A stretch of DNA of 64,000 nt, taken from assembly GCA_963932465.1 (NCBI GenBank), contig OZ010792.1, positions 20,489,632-20,553,631 on the forward strand, read 5' to 3'. Positions within the stretch are counted from its first letter, which is position 1. The number at the start of each line of letters is the position of its first letter. The position numbers were made by a program, and so were the translations under genes. Of the stretch, positions 46,153-57,229 are shown one piece after another. The stretch comes from Maratus speciosus. Its lineage: Eukaryota > Arthropoda > Arachnida > Araneae > Salticidae. The notes beneath the pieces are model-generated. The model searched no databases. It had not been told where the DNA came from and was given only the letters and a program-made list of their open reading frames with translations.

Positions 46153-47581
46153 TTCACTATAAAAAGTACTCGCTCGAAAACGTTTCCGAAAATCAGTTGC
46201 AGCAAAAGAATCTGCTTTCATAAATGGTTTTTTTTTTATCGGAAATGTATTGGCTTCTGATGTTTCTAAAGATAAAGAAAACTTTTCTAAGTCATGAGTC
46301 ACATAACGAAAGAAGTTATTATATAATTTCGCTCAATTTCGCAGACTGAGAAACATTTGTCTTTTTTTAGAGTGTGTTATGCAGTTGTCTCAACTTAAAA
46401 ATACGAACTTATGTTATTGTTATGTTATTTTTATTCGTGTCCCATTTGCTTCCCATATAAAAGATAAATCGCAAATCTCAGTTGCCACTTTTCGCACTCT
46501 CAGTTCTTCTGAAAAGTCAGACCATAAATCAAATATTTTCCCTCGATATGTATATAAAAATCGAGATGGAAATAGATTGATAGAGCCTGGCATTCGATAG
46601 ACATATTTTATTCTCTGCACATCTCAAATTCTTTATAACTATAGAATTTCAAGAAATATAAGAACGAACTTTCGAAATTCAATTTTCTATTTCTGGAAGA
46701 AATAGTTTAAATAAAACTTGTGATAAATAAATTCTTATAGTATCTAAATTCTTGTTTAAATAAATTTTCACAAAAACTAAACCTGTCAAGTAATTAAATG
46801 CAGGAAATAACAATGCATTTTCTTAAGTGAAAGAAAAAGAACGTTAGTAATTTCTAGACTTTTTAACTCTTTATTCCCAAACTATGAGTTCATGAAAATT
46901 TCATCTTCTAAAGTATTTTTCGTGAATTTTGGAAACTCCATTAGAAGATTTACACAATCATTTAATAATTTTAAATGGATTTTGCCAATTAAAATTAATT
47001 AATTAAATTTGAATTTATAGGGATATTGTGCAATATTTATAACTGCATTCAAATCTTTTATTTTAAAAATTTTTTAGTATTTTGTAGAGTTAGGAAATGT
47101 ACAAATATAATGTTCTTACAATAGAAATGTAGAAATATTTCCGAACTGAAACTCCCTCCCCCCTCCCTCCCCCCCCCCTCCCCTCCCCCCCAATATTCCA
47201 ACGTCACGAAAGCTGAAAAGATGCAAAGGCAAAAGAAATACTTCTTTTAAAAATATTTTTGCTTTGTGCAACCCATAATGATTTTGGAACAAGATAAAGT
47301 AACGTATCTATAACTCATTCTAAACTTTATTACTACTAATCGATGTATTAAAGGAATTTTACAACAAGTTATTTTAATGGAACTTTAGAGTACCGTCGGG
47401 GCGTAAAGGGTTAAGTGCCATCAAAATCTTATCTTTGATAATAAAACATCTGCTGACCTCTGCATAAAATATATAAGGTAAATCAGGGTTAGATGTCCCA
47501 TTGGGTTAGTTGCCTCGGTCACTGTATTTCAGCTATTGAACATGTGGCGGCGCTAGTGACGTTATTCTACTCTCAATCGTT
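46153..47581. other. Unassigned; half of MITE J and a 40-base C-rich tract
   Basis: 46155-46230 is one arm of MITE J. 46450-46600 shares a phrase with 17631-17700. 47152-47191 is an all-pyrimidine C-rich tract in CCCTCCC blocks. Near 47395 CCGTCGGGGCGTAAAGGGTTAA looks like one end of a piggyBac-type MITE without a partner. Nothing else was seen. Confidence 0.5.
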
Positions 47582-48007
47582 ATAAACAACTTGAAAATTG
47601 CACGTCAATCGTGCAAATGAGGTGCGTTCGTACTATAGCTAGTTTTATAAATATTTTTTGCACCGCATATTGTACTGAATGTATATTTTAGTGCTCTTCA
47701 ATAAGTGTATATCAATTTCATTCTGTTCGAAAGGCTGTAACATCATTAAAATGCACTTGAGATCATTTTTTCCCATTGGCCGTCATGTAACTGAAACCTT
47801 TTGACTGTCCCTGTCATTAAACTATACATCCGATTTTCATAAAATTTGAAATAGTTCGACAAAATATTGCAGCAATTATATATTTAAAATTTTAGACCAT
47901 TCGGTTGGGTAGTTTTTGCTCTGTTATATGAGGACGGAAAAACAGACAGATGGACGGACTGAACGACGACTATAGGTGCTACGTATTTGTATAATTACGA
48001 ATGCACC
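47582..48007 (-). repeat. Dispersed family A copy, reverse
   Basis: Inverse of 29791-30228: AGGTGCGTTCGTACTATAGC at 47620, GACTGTCCCTGT, ATACATCCGATTTTCATAAA, ACGACGACTATAGGTGCTACG, ending ACGAATGCACC. The shared tail lies at 47582-47619. Confidence 0.75.
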
Positions 48008-49513
48008 AAAAAAGGATAATAGACGAAGTTATAGCCATTTACTTCTTCAAATAAAAGTTCTATTCATCAAAAAAGGTAAGTTTGGCTTTTGCTGTATGTT
48101 CTCATAAGATAGAGATAGTAACAGATGAAATATATTCTATTAAGTAGATAGGTTAAATGTGCTATACAAAAATCATTACTATAAAAAAGAAAAATTAGGG
48201 GTGGCTTAACGAAGAGGAGGAACTATCCGTGACATGCCCTATATACACTAGTGTGCAAAACTTACGCAACAGTCACAAAATGCTTATTTTTGAATACGTG
48301 AATGCTCAAAAGAAAATTCTATAAACAGAAAGTGTAGAAAATAGATACTACCCTAACAGCACAGCCAGTCGACGTGAACTCTCCTTGACACCACAAATGG
48401 TCACAAGAGTCACAGTCACTACAATGAACTGAAATGTGATGCCTTTCATTCGTCTCATTCTTACATTATATGGCCAAAGGTGACCGATCACTTGCGATTT
48501 TTGACGTTTTATTAAACAGGAATCAACCTGAAACTGCAGGTGCAGGTGTGTAAACAGTATAGTATAGGTCATATATTTCCGCGAAGATTTTTTCCCGAAA
48601 CCCCATAGGGGACCGTGAACAAATTGAAAAAGAACGAATATTTTTTGAATAACCGTGTAAAAACTAATGTAGAAAAGGCGTACAAACTCGATATTATTAA
48701 TAAGTGTCTTATTGTAATATACTGTGATCATTTTTATGAGGATAGAATGTATAGTAGTAGAGAAATTAAGGTTTTTATAAAAACAGTCCCAAATTTCGTC
48801 AAGTTTTTTGCTTATAATTTGTAAAGTTCTTAATATAAAAAAAAAAGTTCTTTTCAGAAAATATGACAACCAGCATTGTACAGAATACTCTGCAATCAGA
48901 ATTAAAAAATAATAAAAATTGGATGAAAAATGAGCAGGCTTACTAAAAATTGTTTCCCTGCGCATGCGCGAATGCAATCAAAATGTAATATGCATAATGT
49001 ATTAGCTAAGTATATCGAGCAACTTTTGTGAAAGTCTCAAAATCGTAGCTTGAAAATTCTGAAAATTATCGTCGATAGAATAAGCTCAAAATCCATTGTT
49101 CCCAAGAAGAAGCAAAAATATGAGGGGTTGTATCCAAATATAGTAGTACATGCAATTGTGTACGCTATCTTGGCATTAATCAACAGATATTTGATACAAC
49201 CCCTTATATTTTACCCCTTATTTTAAATTTTACGAAAAATAAATAAGAATCTCTAATTTTTACTTTGTGCAACTGCATTAGGTACTTCGTATTTGCTCAT
49301 AATGCTGTCTACTAAATAAATGAACGTAAGAAAAATATAACGATGACAGAGGACTTTTTAAGCTATAAAAACTATCCACATTACCATAACAAGTTTAAAA
49401 AATTTCTATTGATATTTTAAAAAGTCCAGTTTATACTATTTGATTCATCCTTGTAGTAATGACCATACACATTTTTGTATGGCATCCTGAACATTTATCA
49501 TCTGCTCATTTTT
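48008..49513. other. Unassigned; contains a 209-codon minus-strand open frame
   Basis: An open frame runs on the minus strand from about 48977 to 48348 (first ATG near 48965). It is rich in F, I, L and Y with no recognised domain and no promoter or splice signal that I can defend; it is not called as a gene. At 48246 ACTAGTGTGCAAAACTTACGC resembles one end of a Tc1-like element, with no partner found. A GCGCATGCGC palindrome is at 48960. 49130-49210 has a short inverted phrase (GGGTTGTATCAAAT-type). Confidence 0.45.
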
Positions 49514-50265
49514 AGGTGCGTTCGTAATTATATAAATACGTAGCACCTATAGTCGTCGTTCAGTCCGTCCGTCTGTCCGTCTGTCCGTCCGTCTGTCCGT
49601 CCGTCTGTCCGCATGTAACAGAGCAAAAACTACCCAACCGAATAGTCTGAAATTTCAAATATATGATTGTTGCAAAATTTTGTCGAGCCATTTCAAATTT
49701 TATGAAAATCGGATGTATAGTTTAATTACAGGGACAGTCAAAAGTTTTTCTTTACATTACGGCCAATGGGAAAAATTATTGCAAGTGTATTTTAACGGTA
49801 TTAGAGCCTTCCGAATGATCTGAAATTTTAAAGATATAATTGTTGCAAAATTTTGTCGAGCCATTTCAAATTTTAGGAAAATCGGATGTATAGTTTAATT
49901 ACAGGGACAGCCAAAAGTTTTTCTTTACATTACGGCCAATGGGAAAAATTATTGCAAGTCCATTTTAATGATATTACAGCCTTCCGAATGGTCTGAAATT
50001 TTAAAGATATAATTGTTGCAAAATTTTGTTGAGCTATTTCAAATTTTAGGAAAATCGGATGTATAGTTTAATTACAGGGACAGTCAAAAGTGTTCCGAAA
50101 AAATTATTGGAAGTGCATTTTAATGATGTATCAGACTATGCACGTTATGAAGTGCAAAAAATTATACATTCAGTACAATATGGGGTGCAAAAAATAATTT
50201 TAAAACTAGTTATAGTACGAACGCACCTCATTTGCCACGTTTGACGAGCAATTTCCAACTTGTTA
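49514..50265 (+). repeat. Family A copy with an internal 173-bp tandem repeat
   Basis: AGGTGCGTTCGTAATTATAT start and CTATAGTCGTCGTTCAGTCC, then a CCGTCTGTCCGT microsatellite (49560-49612). Internal units (TGAAATTT.AAATATATGATTGTTGC to GGCCAATGGG...GCCTTCCGAAT) start at 49648, 49821 and 49994, exactly 173 bp apart. Ends in ACTAGTTATAGTACGAACGCACCT and the shared tail. Confidence 0.85.
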
Positions 50266-50599
50266 CACTTTGACGAAGATGGTAATGCATCGGTAGAAAT
50301 ATTTGTATGATCAACAATGTTCGAGGAAAATGTGAAAGGGAATCATTGACCTATTGACACATTCATCATTTATAAGAATCATTGATCCAAAACAAAGAAT
50401 AGGATCTTTCTCGAGAAACTCAACTATCGATGGCAATAAAATGAATGCATTTTGATTTTTTCTTTGTTTTGTAAATAAAAAAAATATGTATTAAAAAATA
50501 AACACCGGAATAAAAATAAAAGAAATTGCTTAATTTAAAAAGAAAAAAACCCTTAGAGTTTAATCTGCTATCTGGGTTGTGACGTGAAATCAAGCTGCC
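50266..50599. other. Unassigned AT-rich stretch
   Basis: Nothing was recognised. Confidence 0.4.
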
Positions 50600-50786
50600 T
50601 ACCGTATTTTCACGTGCATAACTCGAGGGTAATCTATAGAAAAAAGCCGAATTAGTATGTCCTGCGGGGTATCAATCCAGAGTCATTTTTCCCCCGTATT
50701 TGAACTTCCTTCTACCGTCTGTAGAAATGGGACAAGTCCACGTAATACGTCACCGTAAGAAAAGAAAAGACGAAATTTTACTATTA

Positions 50787-52250
50787 GTCCAGGCAATAGA
50801 GACCGTATAGGGGCTCTACCTAGCAAAATTCATGGTAGTTCTGGAAAAAGGCTTACTATATGTTTTTTGGGTCGCTGAATCCGAATTTTTAACTTCCCAC
50901 CAAAATTTCCCTCGGCAACCCCCCCCCCCCCAAATTTTGGTAAAATGCCGCCCAAAAAAGATTTTTATTTAAAAAATCAAATTTTTTTATTGTTTTAGGG
51001 AAAAAGTATCTAGAAATTCAGAAAGTAGATAAAATTTGCAACAAACTAGATATAAGACATTATGACTTAGGTTGAAGGGGAAGGGGGGATCTGGATCGGA
51101 ACATGCGCGCGGTGCTGCGTGAACAAAGTTGCGCAATTCCTCTTAACCACTCACACGTTTACATTCGCCCTCCCATCTCCCCTCCGAACTTCCTCTATAA
51201 GGTTTACTTTAAGTTTTTTGGGTCGCTGAATCCGAATTTTTAACTTCCCCCAAAATCCCCCACCCGAAACCCCCCCAAAATAGTTGTTTTTAAATTAAAT
51301 TTCTTATTGTTTTAGGCGAAAAGCATTACGAAATTCAGAAACTAGACAAAATTTGCAACAAATAGGATATATGACATTATGACGTAGGATGAACGGGGAG
51401 GGGGAGGGCTGCCTCTGAACATGCACTGCGGCGCTAAGTGCACTAAGTTAAGAAGTCCAGGCAATAAGGGATTTTACCTGGAAAAATTAATACTAGTTCT
51501 GGATTTCGACTCACTTTATGTTTTTTGGGTCGCTGAATTCGAATTTGTAACTTCCCACCAAAATTTCACCCGGCAAACCCCCAAAAAATTGATTTTTTGA
51601 AAAAATTTGGTTTTTGAGAAAAGCGCGCGGGGAATTTTCCGAGGCAGCCCCCTCTCTCCCCGTTTATCCTACATCATAATGTCATATATCCTACTTGTTG
51701 CAAATTTTGTCTAGTTTCTGAATTTCGTAATGCTTTTCCCCTAAAACAATAAGACATTTAACCTAAAAACAACTATTTGGGGGGGGGGGATTTTTGGGGG
51801 TAAGTTAAAAATTCGGATTCAGCGACCCAAAAAACTTAAAGTAAACCTTATAAGGAAAGTTCGGAGGGGAGATGGGAGGGCGAATGTAAACGTGTGAGTG
51901 GTTAGATGGAATTGCGCAACTTAGTCCACGCAGCACCGCGCGCATGTTCCGAGGCAGATCCCCTTTTCCCCTTCATCCTAAGTCATAATGTCATATATCT
52001 AATTTGTTGCAAATTTTGTCTCCTTTCTGAATTTCTAGATACTTTTCCCCTAAAACAATAAAAAAAATTGATTTTTTTAATAAGTACCTTTTTTGGGGGG
52101 CTTTTTACCAAAATTTGGGGGGGGGGGGGTGCCTGGAGAAATTTTGGTGGGAAGTTACAAATTCGGATTCAGCGACCCAAAAAACATAAAGTAAGTCAGT
52201 TTCCAGAACTACCATTAATTTTGCTAGGTAAAATTCCTTATTGCCTGCAC
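50787..52250. mobile_element. 1.46-kb palindromic (foldback) insertion
   Basis: The left end GTCCAGGCAATA after TA and the right end (read inward) GTGCAGGCAATA before TA fit a TA target duplication. From 50787 to about 51438 the sequence is inversely repeated in 52250 to about 51645. Landmarks in order: ATTTTACCTAGC-like, TTTTTTGGGTCGCTGAATCC, a C/G run, TTGTTTTAGG, AAATTCAGAAA, GACATTATGAC, GAACATGCGCGCGGTGC, TCACACGTTTACATTCGC. A third end copy (GTCCAGGCAATAAGG at 51455) lies near the centre, so 51455-52250 alone looks like a ~796-bp complete element and 50787-51454 like a truncated opposite copy. No coding capacity; most open frames cross G-runs. Confidence 0.8.
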
Positions 52251-52378
52251 TATATTGGCAGACTCTGTGGCTACTCGCAAGCCGATCTTTCCAGCTATTA
52301 AGCTCTAGTTATCGAATTGGCTGAGCCTCGTTCTAATCTTTGAGTTGCTTTTGCTAGCTAACATCTTGATTTTACACA

Positions 52379-53642
52379 ATGTCGTTATCTAAAAGGAAAA
52401 GTTATACGGCTGATTTCAAATTGAAGGTTATTTCGAAAGCCGAAATATTAAGAAATCATGAAGCGGCGTGACAATTTAGTGTCGATGAAAACAGTGTTCG
52501 TTAATGGAGAAAGGGAAAAGAAAAGATAGAAAACATGGACAGACGCAAGCGTTCCATACGTTACCGTATCGCTTTTTGGCCAGAATAGGAAGAGAACCTT
52601 TGTCGTTGGGTAAAAGTGCAACGAGAAGCGGGAAATCCCGTATCAACTGTTAAGATACGGCTTAAAGCACAAACAATGGCTTCAGAAATGGGAATTGCTG
52701 ATTTTAAAGGAGGCAGCAACTGGTGTTATCGTTTTATGCGAAGAAATGATCTTCCTGTACGAATGAGAATAACAGTTGGGCAGAAACTTCCCGAAGATTG
52801 GGAGGAAAAGGTTGAAAATTTTACGGAGTTTTTCAAGTACTTAGTTCAGCGGGAAAATTATAATCATAATCATATTGTAAATATGGATGAGGTCTCCTTA
52901 GCCTTTGACTGTTCACCTAGCAGAATAGTTGATATGAAATGTGCATCTACTGTATCGATTGTAACAACTGGTCACGAAACATCAAACATGACAGTTGCCC
53001 TTGCTTGCTTCGCTGATGGGTCTGATGGGACCTATGATAATTTGTAAGCGGAAAACGATGCCTAAAGTGAAATTCCCTCATGGTGTAATTATTTCTGTCA
53101 ATGAAAAAGGCTGGATGAATGTAGAGGCTATGATTAAGTGGATAGACGAAGTTTGGAGGAAACGAAAAGAGTCTTTCTTTAGCTCTAAGGGGCTGCTTAT
53201 TTTCGATTCCATGAAAGCTCATATAGATGATGGAGTAAAGAAAGCTTTTACCTCGCCAAAAGTTGGAGCAAAATTAGCAGTCATCCCTGGAGGTTTGATT
53301 AAAATATTACAGCCTTTAGACATTTCCGTTAACCGATCATTCAAGGCCAAGGTTCGAGCTCAGTGGAAGGAATGGATGACAAGCGGGCTTAAAGAATACA
53401 CTAAATCCGGAAATGCTAAAAAAGCGTCTTTAGTGGAAGTAGCTCAACGGGTGAAAAACACTTGGGATTCTATTACTATCGAAACGGTAAAATCTGGATT
53501 AATAGAGTATGATGACTATGAGAGTGGGTACAATGAAGAGAACCTTAATGATGATAGTAAGCATGATGAAGATGAACTGTGGCAAACAATGTTGCAACTT
53601 TTTAATTCCGATACGGAAGAATCCGATTTTGATGGATTTTAA
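52379..53642 (+). pseudogene. pogo-type transposase (HTH, CENP-B-like HTH, DDE), inactivated
   Basis: The frame starts at ATG 52379 (MSLSKRKSYTADFKLKVIS), which fits the psq-like N-terminal helix-turn-helix of pogo/Tigger proteins. A CENP-B-like second DNA-binding region follows (WVKVQREAGNPVST, residues about 76-90). The DDE core has NMDE (near 52882), IFDS followed by AHIDDGV (near 53200-53230) and ILQPLD (near 53310), giving the three acidic residues; 37 residues separate the second and third. A basic segment (RAQWKEWM) and an acidic tail (DTEESDFDGF) end it at 53640-53642. It is broken by in-frame stops at 52469-52471 (TGA), 52502-52504 (TAA) and 52586-52588 (TAG) and by a frameshift at about 53020-53035 in a duplicated TCTGATGGG. 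Stop-free remnants are 52616-53047 and 52995-53642. It would have cut and joined its own ends at TA sites. Confidence 0.9.
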
Positions 53643-54027
53643 TGATTTGAAAAATTTATTATTTTAATCTATATTTTTCTTAGAAATTGAATAAAGATGT
53701 TTACCATTAGAAGTTACTCCAGTTTGTTAGTAATATATACATATAATAATATAAATAATAATAGTAATATATATATAATAATATATTACGATTATTTTGC
53801 TTGTTTATTGTAGGTAAGTAAATATATCTGTTTATTATTTTGTATTTAGCATGTCTTTTCCTATTTATCATTAAAATAATAGTAATTAGTATTAAGATTA
53901 CAAAAGGCGATTGCCGATCACGTGATTTTAGAAGTGCGGTGTATCTTCTAGTGCGGGGTATCTTTCGGTCATAATTTTTCTGGAATAAACTTTTTATGCT
54001 GCGTGTTATATACGCGAAATTACGGTA

Positions 54028-54201
54028 CTTGTGTCCACGAGACCGGTAGAGTTTCGATAATAATGAAACAGATAATCTTACGATGAATCTACGATTGCAT
54101 TACATTGGAGTTACCACTTTAGTTTCCATATAGCCCGAACTTTTTCTGATTTCTTGATGTTTATTTGCGATATAAAAGTGTTAGTATGTTTTTATGCATC
54201 A
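54028..54201. other. Unassigned spacer
   Basis: Short sequence between the pogo element and Helitron B4; nothing was recognised. Confidence 0.4.
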
Positions 54202-55659
54202 CTAAGAGGCTACACTCGCCAACCCCTGTTCCGACACCCCAGATTCTAGAAATAGGCTAATGTCATCGGCTTTAAAAAGATTGAATTATAATTTTAAAAA
54301 ACAGTGGCGATCTCCCTGTAAACGGGTTTCATTCATATTCCTTAGATTGGAGATTTTTAAGGCGAAATCAGCATTTGTTAAGGGATACAATGGCTGTTTT
54401 TGTCTTTGATTAAAAAAATTAGTTAAAAATTTGAAAATAAGCTAATGTAAAAGGAATTAAGTAAACAGAGTATTTGTCTCTCGGTTTTTTAATAGCTCTA
54501 TAAGAAAGTTCTTTCAAATAACACATTTGAAATGTATCGTTTTATATCTGACGTAATTTTCAGCAAAGTTTTCTACCTCTTTTTAACATTCACATAAAAA
54601 TACTTTTGTTGTTAGAAAGGAAATATTATTTGCGCTGTCTTAGAATTCCCGATAATAGTTGAAAAGATTATCTCAAAATATGAAATAAATGTCTCGCGCA
54701 AATATATTTTTAAATTTAAAATGTTTTGCCAACTGTGAATTATTTGGCCTTTTTAAATATGACGTAAATTTCCTCCATTTGCGACTTTAAACGCATAATA
54801 ATGAATTTATTATTTTAAAAATTTCTATCTCTTTTAAAATTCATGTGTAACTCAGGGATGGGAGCGTTCCGACCCAAATGACCGATTACGACCAATGAAT
54901 TTTAACAGTATACTTTGCTTTCTTAAATCTCAAAAATTCGGTCATTAAATAATACGAGGTATACTATTAAAATTTAGTGGTAGTAATCGGTCATTTGGGT
55001 CGGAGTGCTCTCACCCCTGGTAACTATAGTTTTTATAACGTAATTTTCAATATTTTTATGATTTTTTAACACGTAATCACTTAATCCACACAGTCTTTTT
55101 TTTTCTGATTATAATAGCTACATGTAAATAAATTTTTAATTTGAAGGAAATATTATTCTTTGCGCTGTTGTTAAAATTGGCAACAGTGTAAAATAATACC
55201 CTTTTCTAAAATATGTAAAAAATATCTCTCGAAATGCTGAAAATTTGAATTTAAAATGGAGATAAATCCTCAAAAATGAGACAAATAAAAAAATAAATAC
55301 AGTCTGCACACCGGGAACTTCTAATGTATTAAATGATGTAAAAATATTTACATTCCTATGTATAGTTTTTGCTCATATATTTTTTTTTTAATGAAACGAT
55401 TTTGACCAACTTTAACATTAAATATCTTTTTAAATAATTATTCGATTTAAAAACTGTCTGCATCAGCATGTTTATAGAATATTTCTCTATAATAGCACCA
55501 ATTGTCATATTTTTGTATGAAACAGTTTTCTTAATATTAACGAAGAAAGACCTCCGGTTACAAAAAATATGGTTGCCTATTTAGGAGTGTAGCAGGAAGG
55601 TCTACGCAGATTTTTATTGGCTCATTTCCAAATCGTTACTTTTTATATATATAGAAGGA
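54202..55659 (-). mobile_element. Helitron, family B copy 4
   Basis: The plus-strand left end CTAAGAGGC (54202) after an A is a decayed CTAG terminus followed by TACACTCGCCAACCCC. The right end is TATATATATAGAAGGA followed by T, i.e. minus-strand A|TCCTTCTATATATATAAAA. The body aligns with 32803-33869 throughout. It contains a 167-bp MITE at 54853-55019. Confidence 0.75.
54853..55019. mobile_element. Palindromic CAGGG-ended MITE with 6-bp duplication
   Basis: Ends CAGGGATGGGAG and (inverted) CAGGGGTGAGAG; arms share GACCCAAATGACCGATTAC, AATTTTAA and AGTATAC. The flanks GTAACT at 54847-54852 and 55020-55025 are identical, and the uninterrupted site CATGTATAACTGTAG is in Helitron B3 at 33214-33228. 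A hAT-related group with short duplications is possible. Confidence 0.8.
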
Positions 55660-57229
55660 TTTCATTTACTTCCAGTGCTACAATTGAATAAATTATTACC
55701 ATCTTCTCTTTGTAACATGTCATCATTATTATCCTTCATTCATGATAGGCAGTAGTTATACGCATGATAAATAATTTACACCTGACATGTATCTATCTAT
55801 ACATATAAAAGTCGTTCTCTAAGTGTATGTCCTTTATACAAATCTTCAATTTTTGACCGATTCGCACGAAGCTGGTTGTTGATACGCTTTAGAACATAGA
55901 AGAGGTAGCTGTCAACTTTAAAAAAAAATATCAGATCACTCTTTACCACTTTTTTCAATCACCTTAAATAATTAAATTTATAGATATAGCTCCTTTTTAA
56001 TTTTCTAATTCAATCATTTATTTCCTGTTGCCACACCCTAAAAAGCGGCACAGTAATTTAAAGAAGAGGATAACACGTGTATTTTGTTTTTAAGAGCCGA
56101 TAAAATTTCAGATTTTCTTCCTATATTTTTACATTTTTGTAATCGACGTCATTCTAAACAGAAAGTGAAAATTGTTCTTATATATATGTAAAAACTTTAT
56201 CTTAGTATCTTCATTTGAATGTTTTTAAAGTTACAAAATCTATTTTAATACAGGAGTTTTAATTTCAAGAAAACAATTTAGGAAACGTTAATAATTTAAA
56301 AAAAAAATCGTTTGCTGGATATGACGTCAATTTCTGTTTAACTGACATCACTTTCTAAGGATGTTTTATTCTGAAGAGAGACTCTTGATCTTCTGAGATT
56401 AATCCTTATTATTATCATCCATACATTGAAGGATTTATTTTTAAGCCACGCAAATTTAAAATTCCAGTAAATGCTAGGTCATCTGGATGTATTTACTGCT
56501 TTTTCCGCGTATTGTAGGGGAAATTGTATACTTCAGTTACACTTGCTGAAGAAAACAAGCATTCTGGTTTTTAAAGCTGAAACACTTTACTATAATTACG
56601 TCAAAATGACGTGTTTTTCTTGAAATTCGATTTCGAGAGTTTCAAAATTAAGTTTAAAAAAGTTGAGGCTTTTCATAAACGTCAGGTTAAGCATTATTGC
56701 ATGTTAACATTCTGTAATCGAGTTACATGTCAAGAATTCGCTAAAAACATGAATTATGTTATAATTTAGTAAGCAATAGGTTCCATAAAAGATATAAGTC
56801 ACATTTGTTAAAGTACGCCAAATAGCGTACAGTCTGAATATTGCAGTTTAACCCATTTACACTTACAAAGATAAAAATAGTTCAGCATTTATTTTGTTGT
56901 TTATTATTCAATAGCGAAATTAAATGTTCGCCAAAATAAAAATAAAAACTCCTCAAGATTAATACCTATGTTATTGAACTACTGAATTTTTCATATTTAA
57001 GATAAAACTTTAAAGATAAGTGCTTTGAATAGACGTAAAAACTTCATTTAAATATATTTTGAAGTTAAGACGTTTACTATAACATAGCCGTTTCTATTTG
57101 ATGAAAAAATATCAGGAAACAATTCACTAAATATGACGTCACTTTCTATAAATATGTTGTCACTTTCAATAAATATGTTGTGACTTTCAATAAATATGAT
57201 GTCAAACTGATTTTAAACTAGTCGGATGT

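Larger units (their letters stand above)
50602..54025 (+). mobile_element. pogo-superfamily DNA transposon, broken, with nested palindrome
   Basis: The ends CCGTATTTTCACGTGCATAAC (left) and, read inward from the right, CCGTAATTTCGCGTATATAAC match at about 19 of 24 bases; each is next to TA (50600-50601, 54026-54027), the Tc1/mariner-superfamily target. A subterminal word TGCGGGGTATC occurs at both ends (50662 and, inverted reading, about 53950-53972). The body carries a pogo-type transposase pseudogene (52379-53642), and a 1464-bp palindrome is inserted between left end and gene. Length 3424 bp. Confidence 0.85.

Noticed and set aside
48246..48270. Complete Tc1-like element
   Set aside because: Only one candidate end; no partner end with a TA target was seen.
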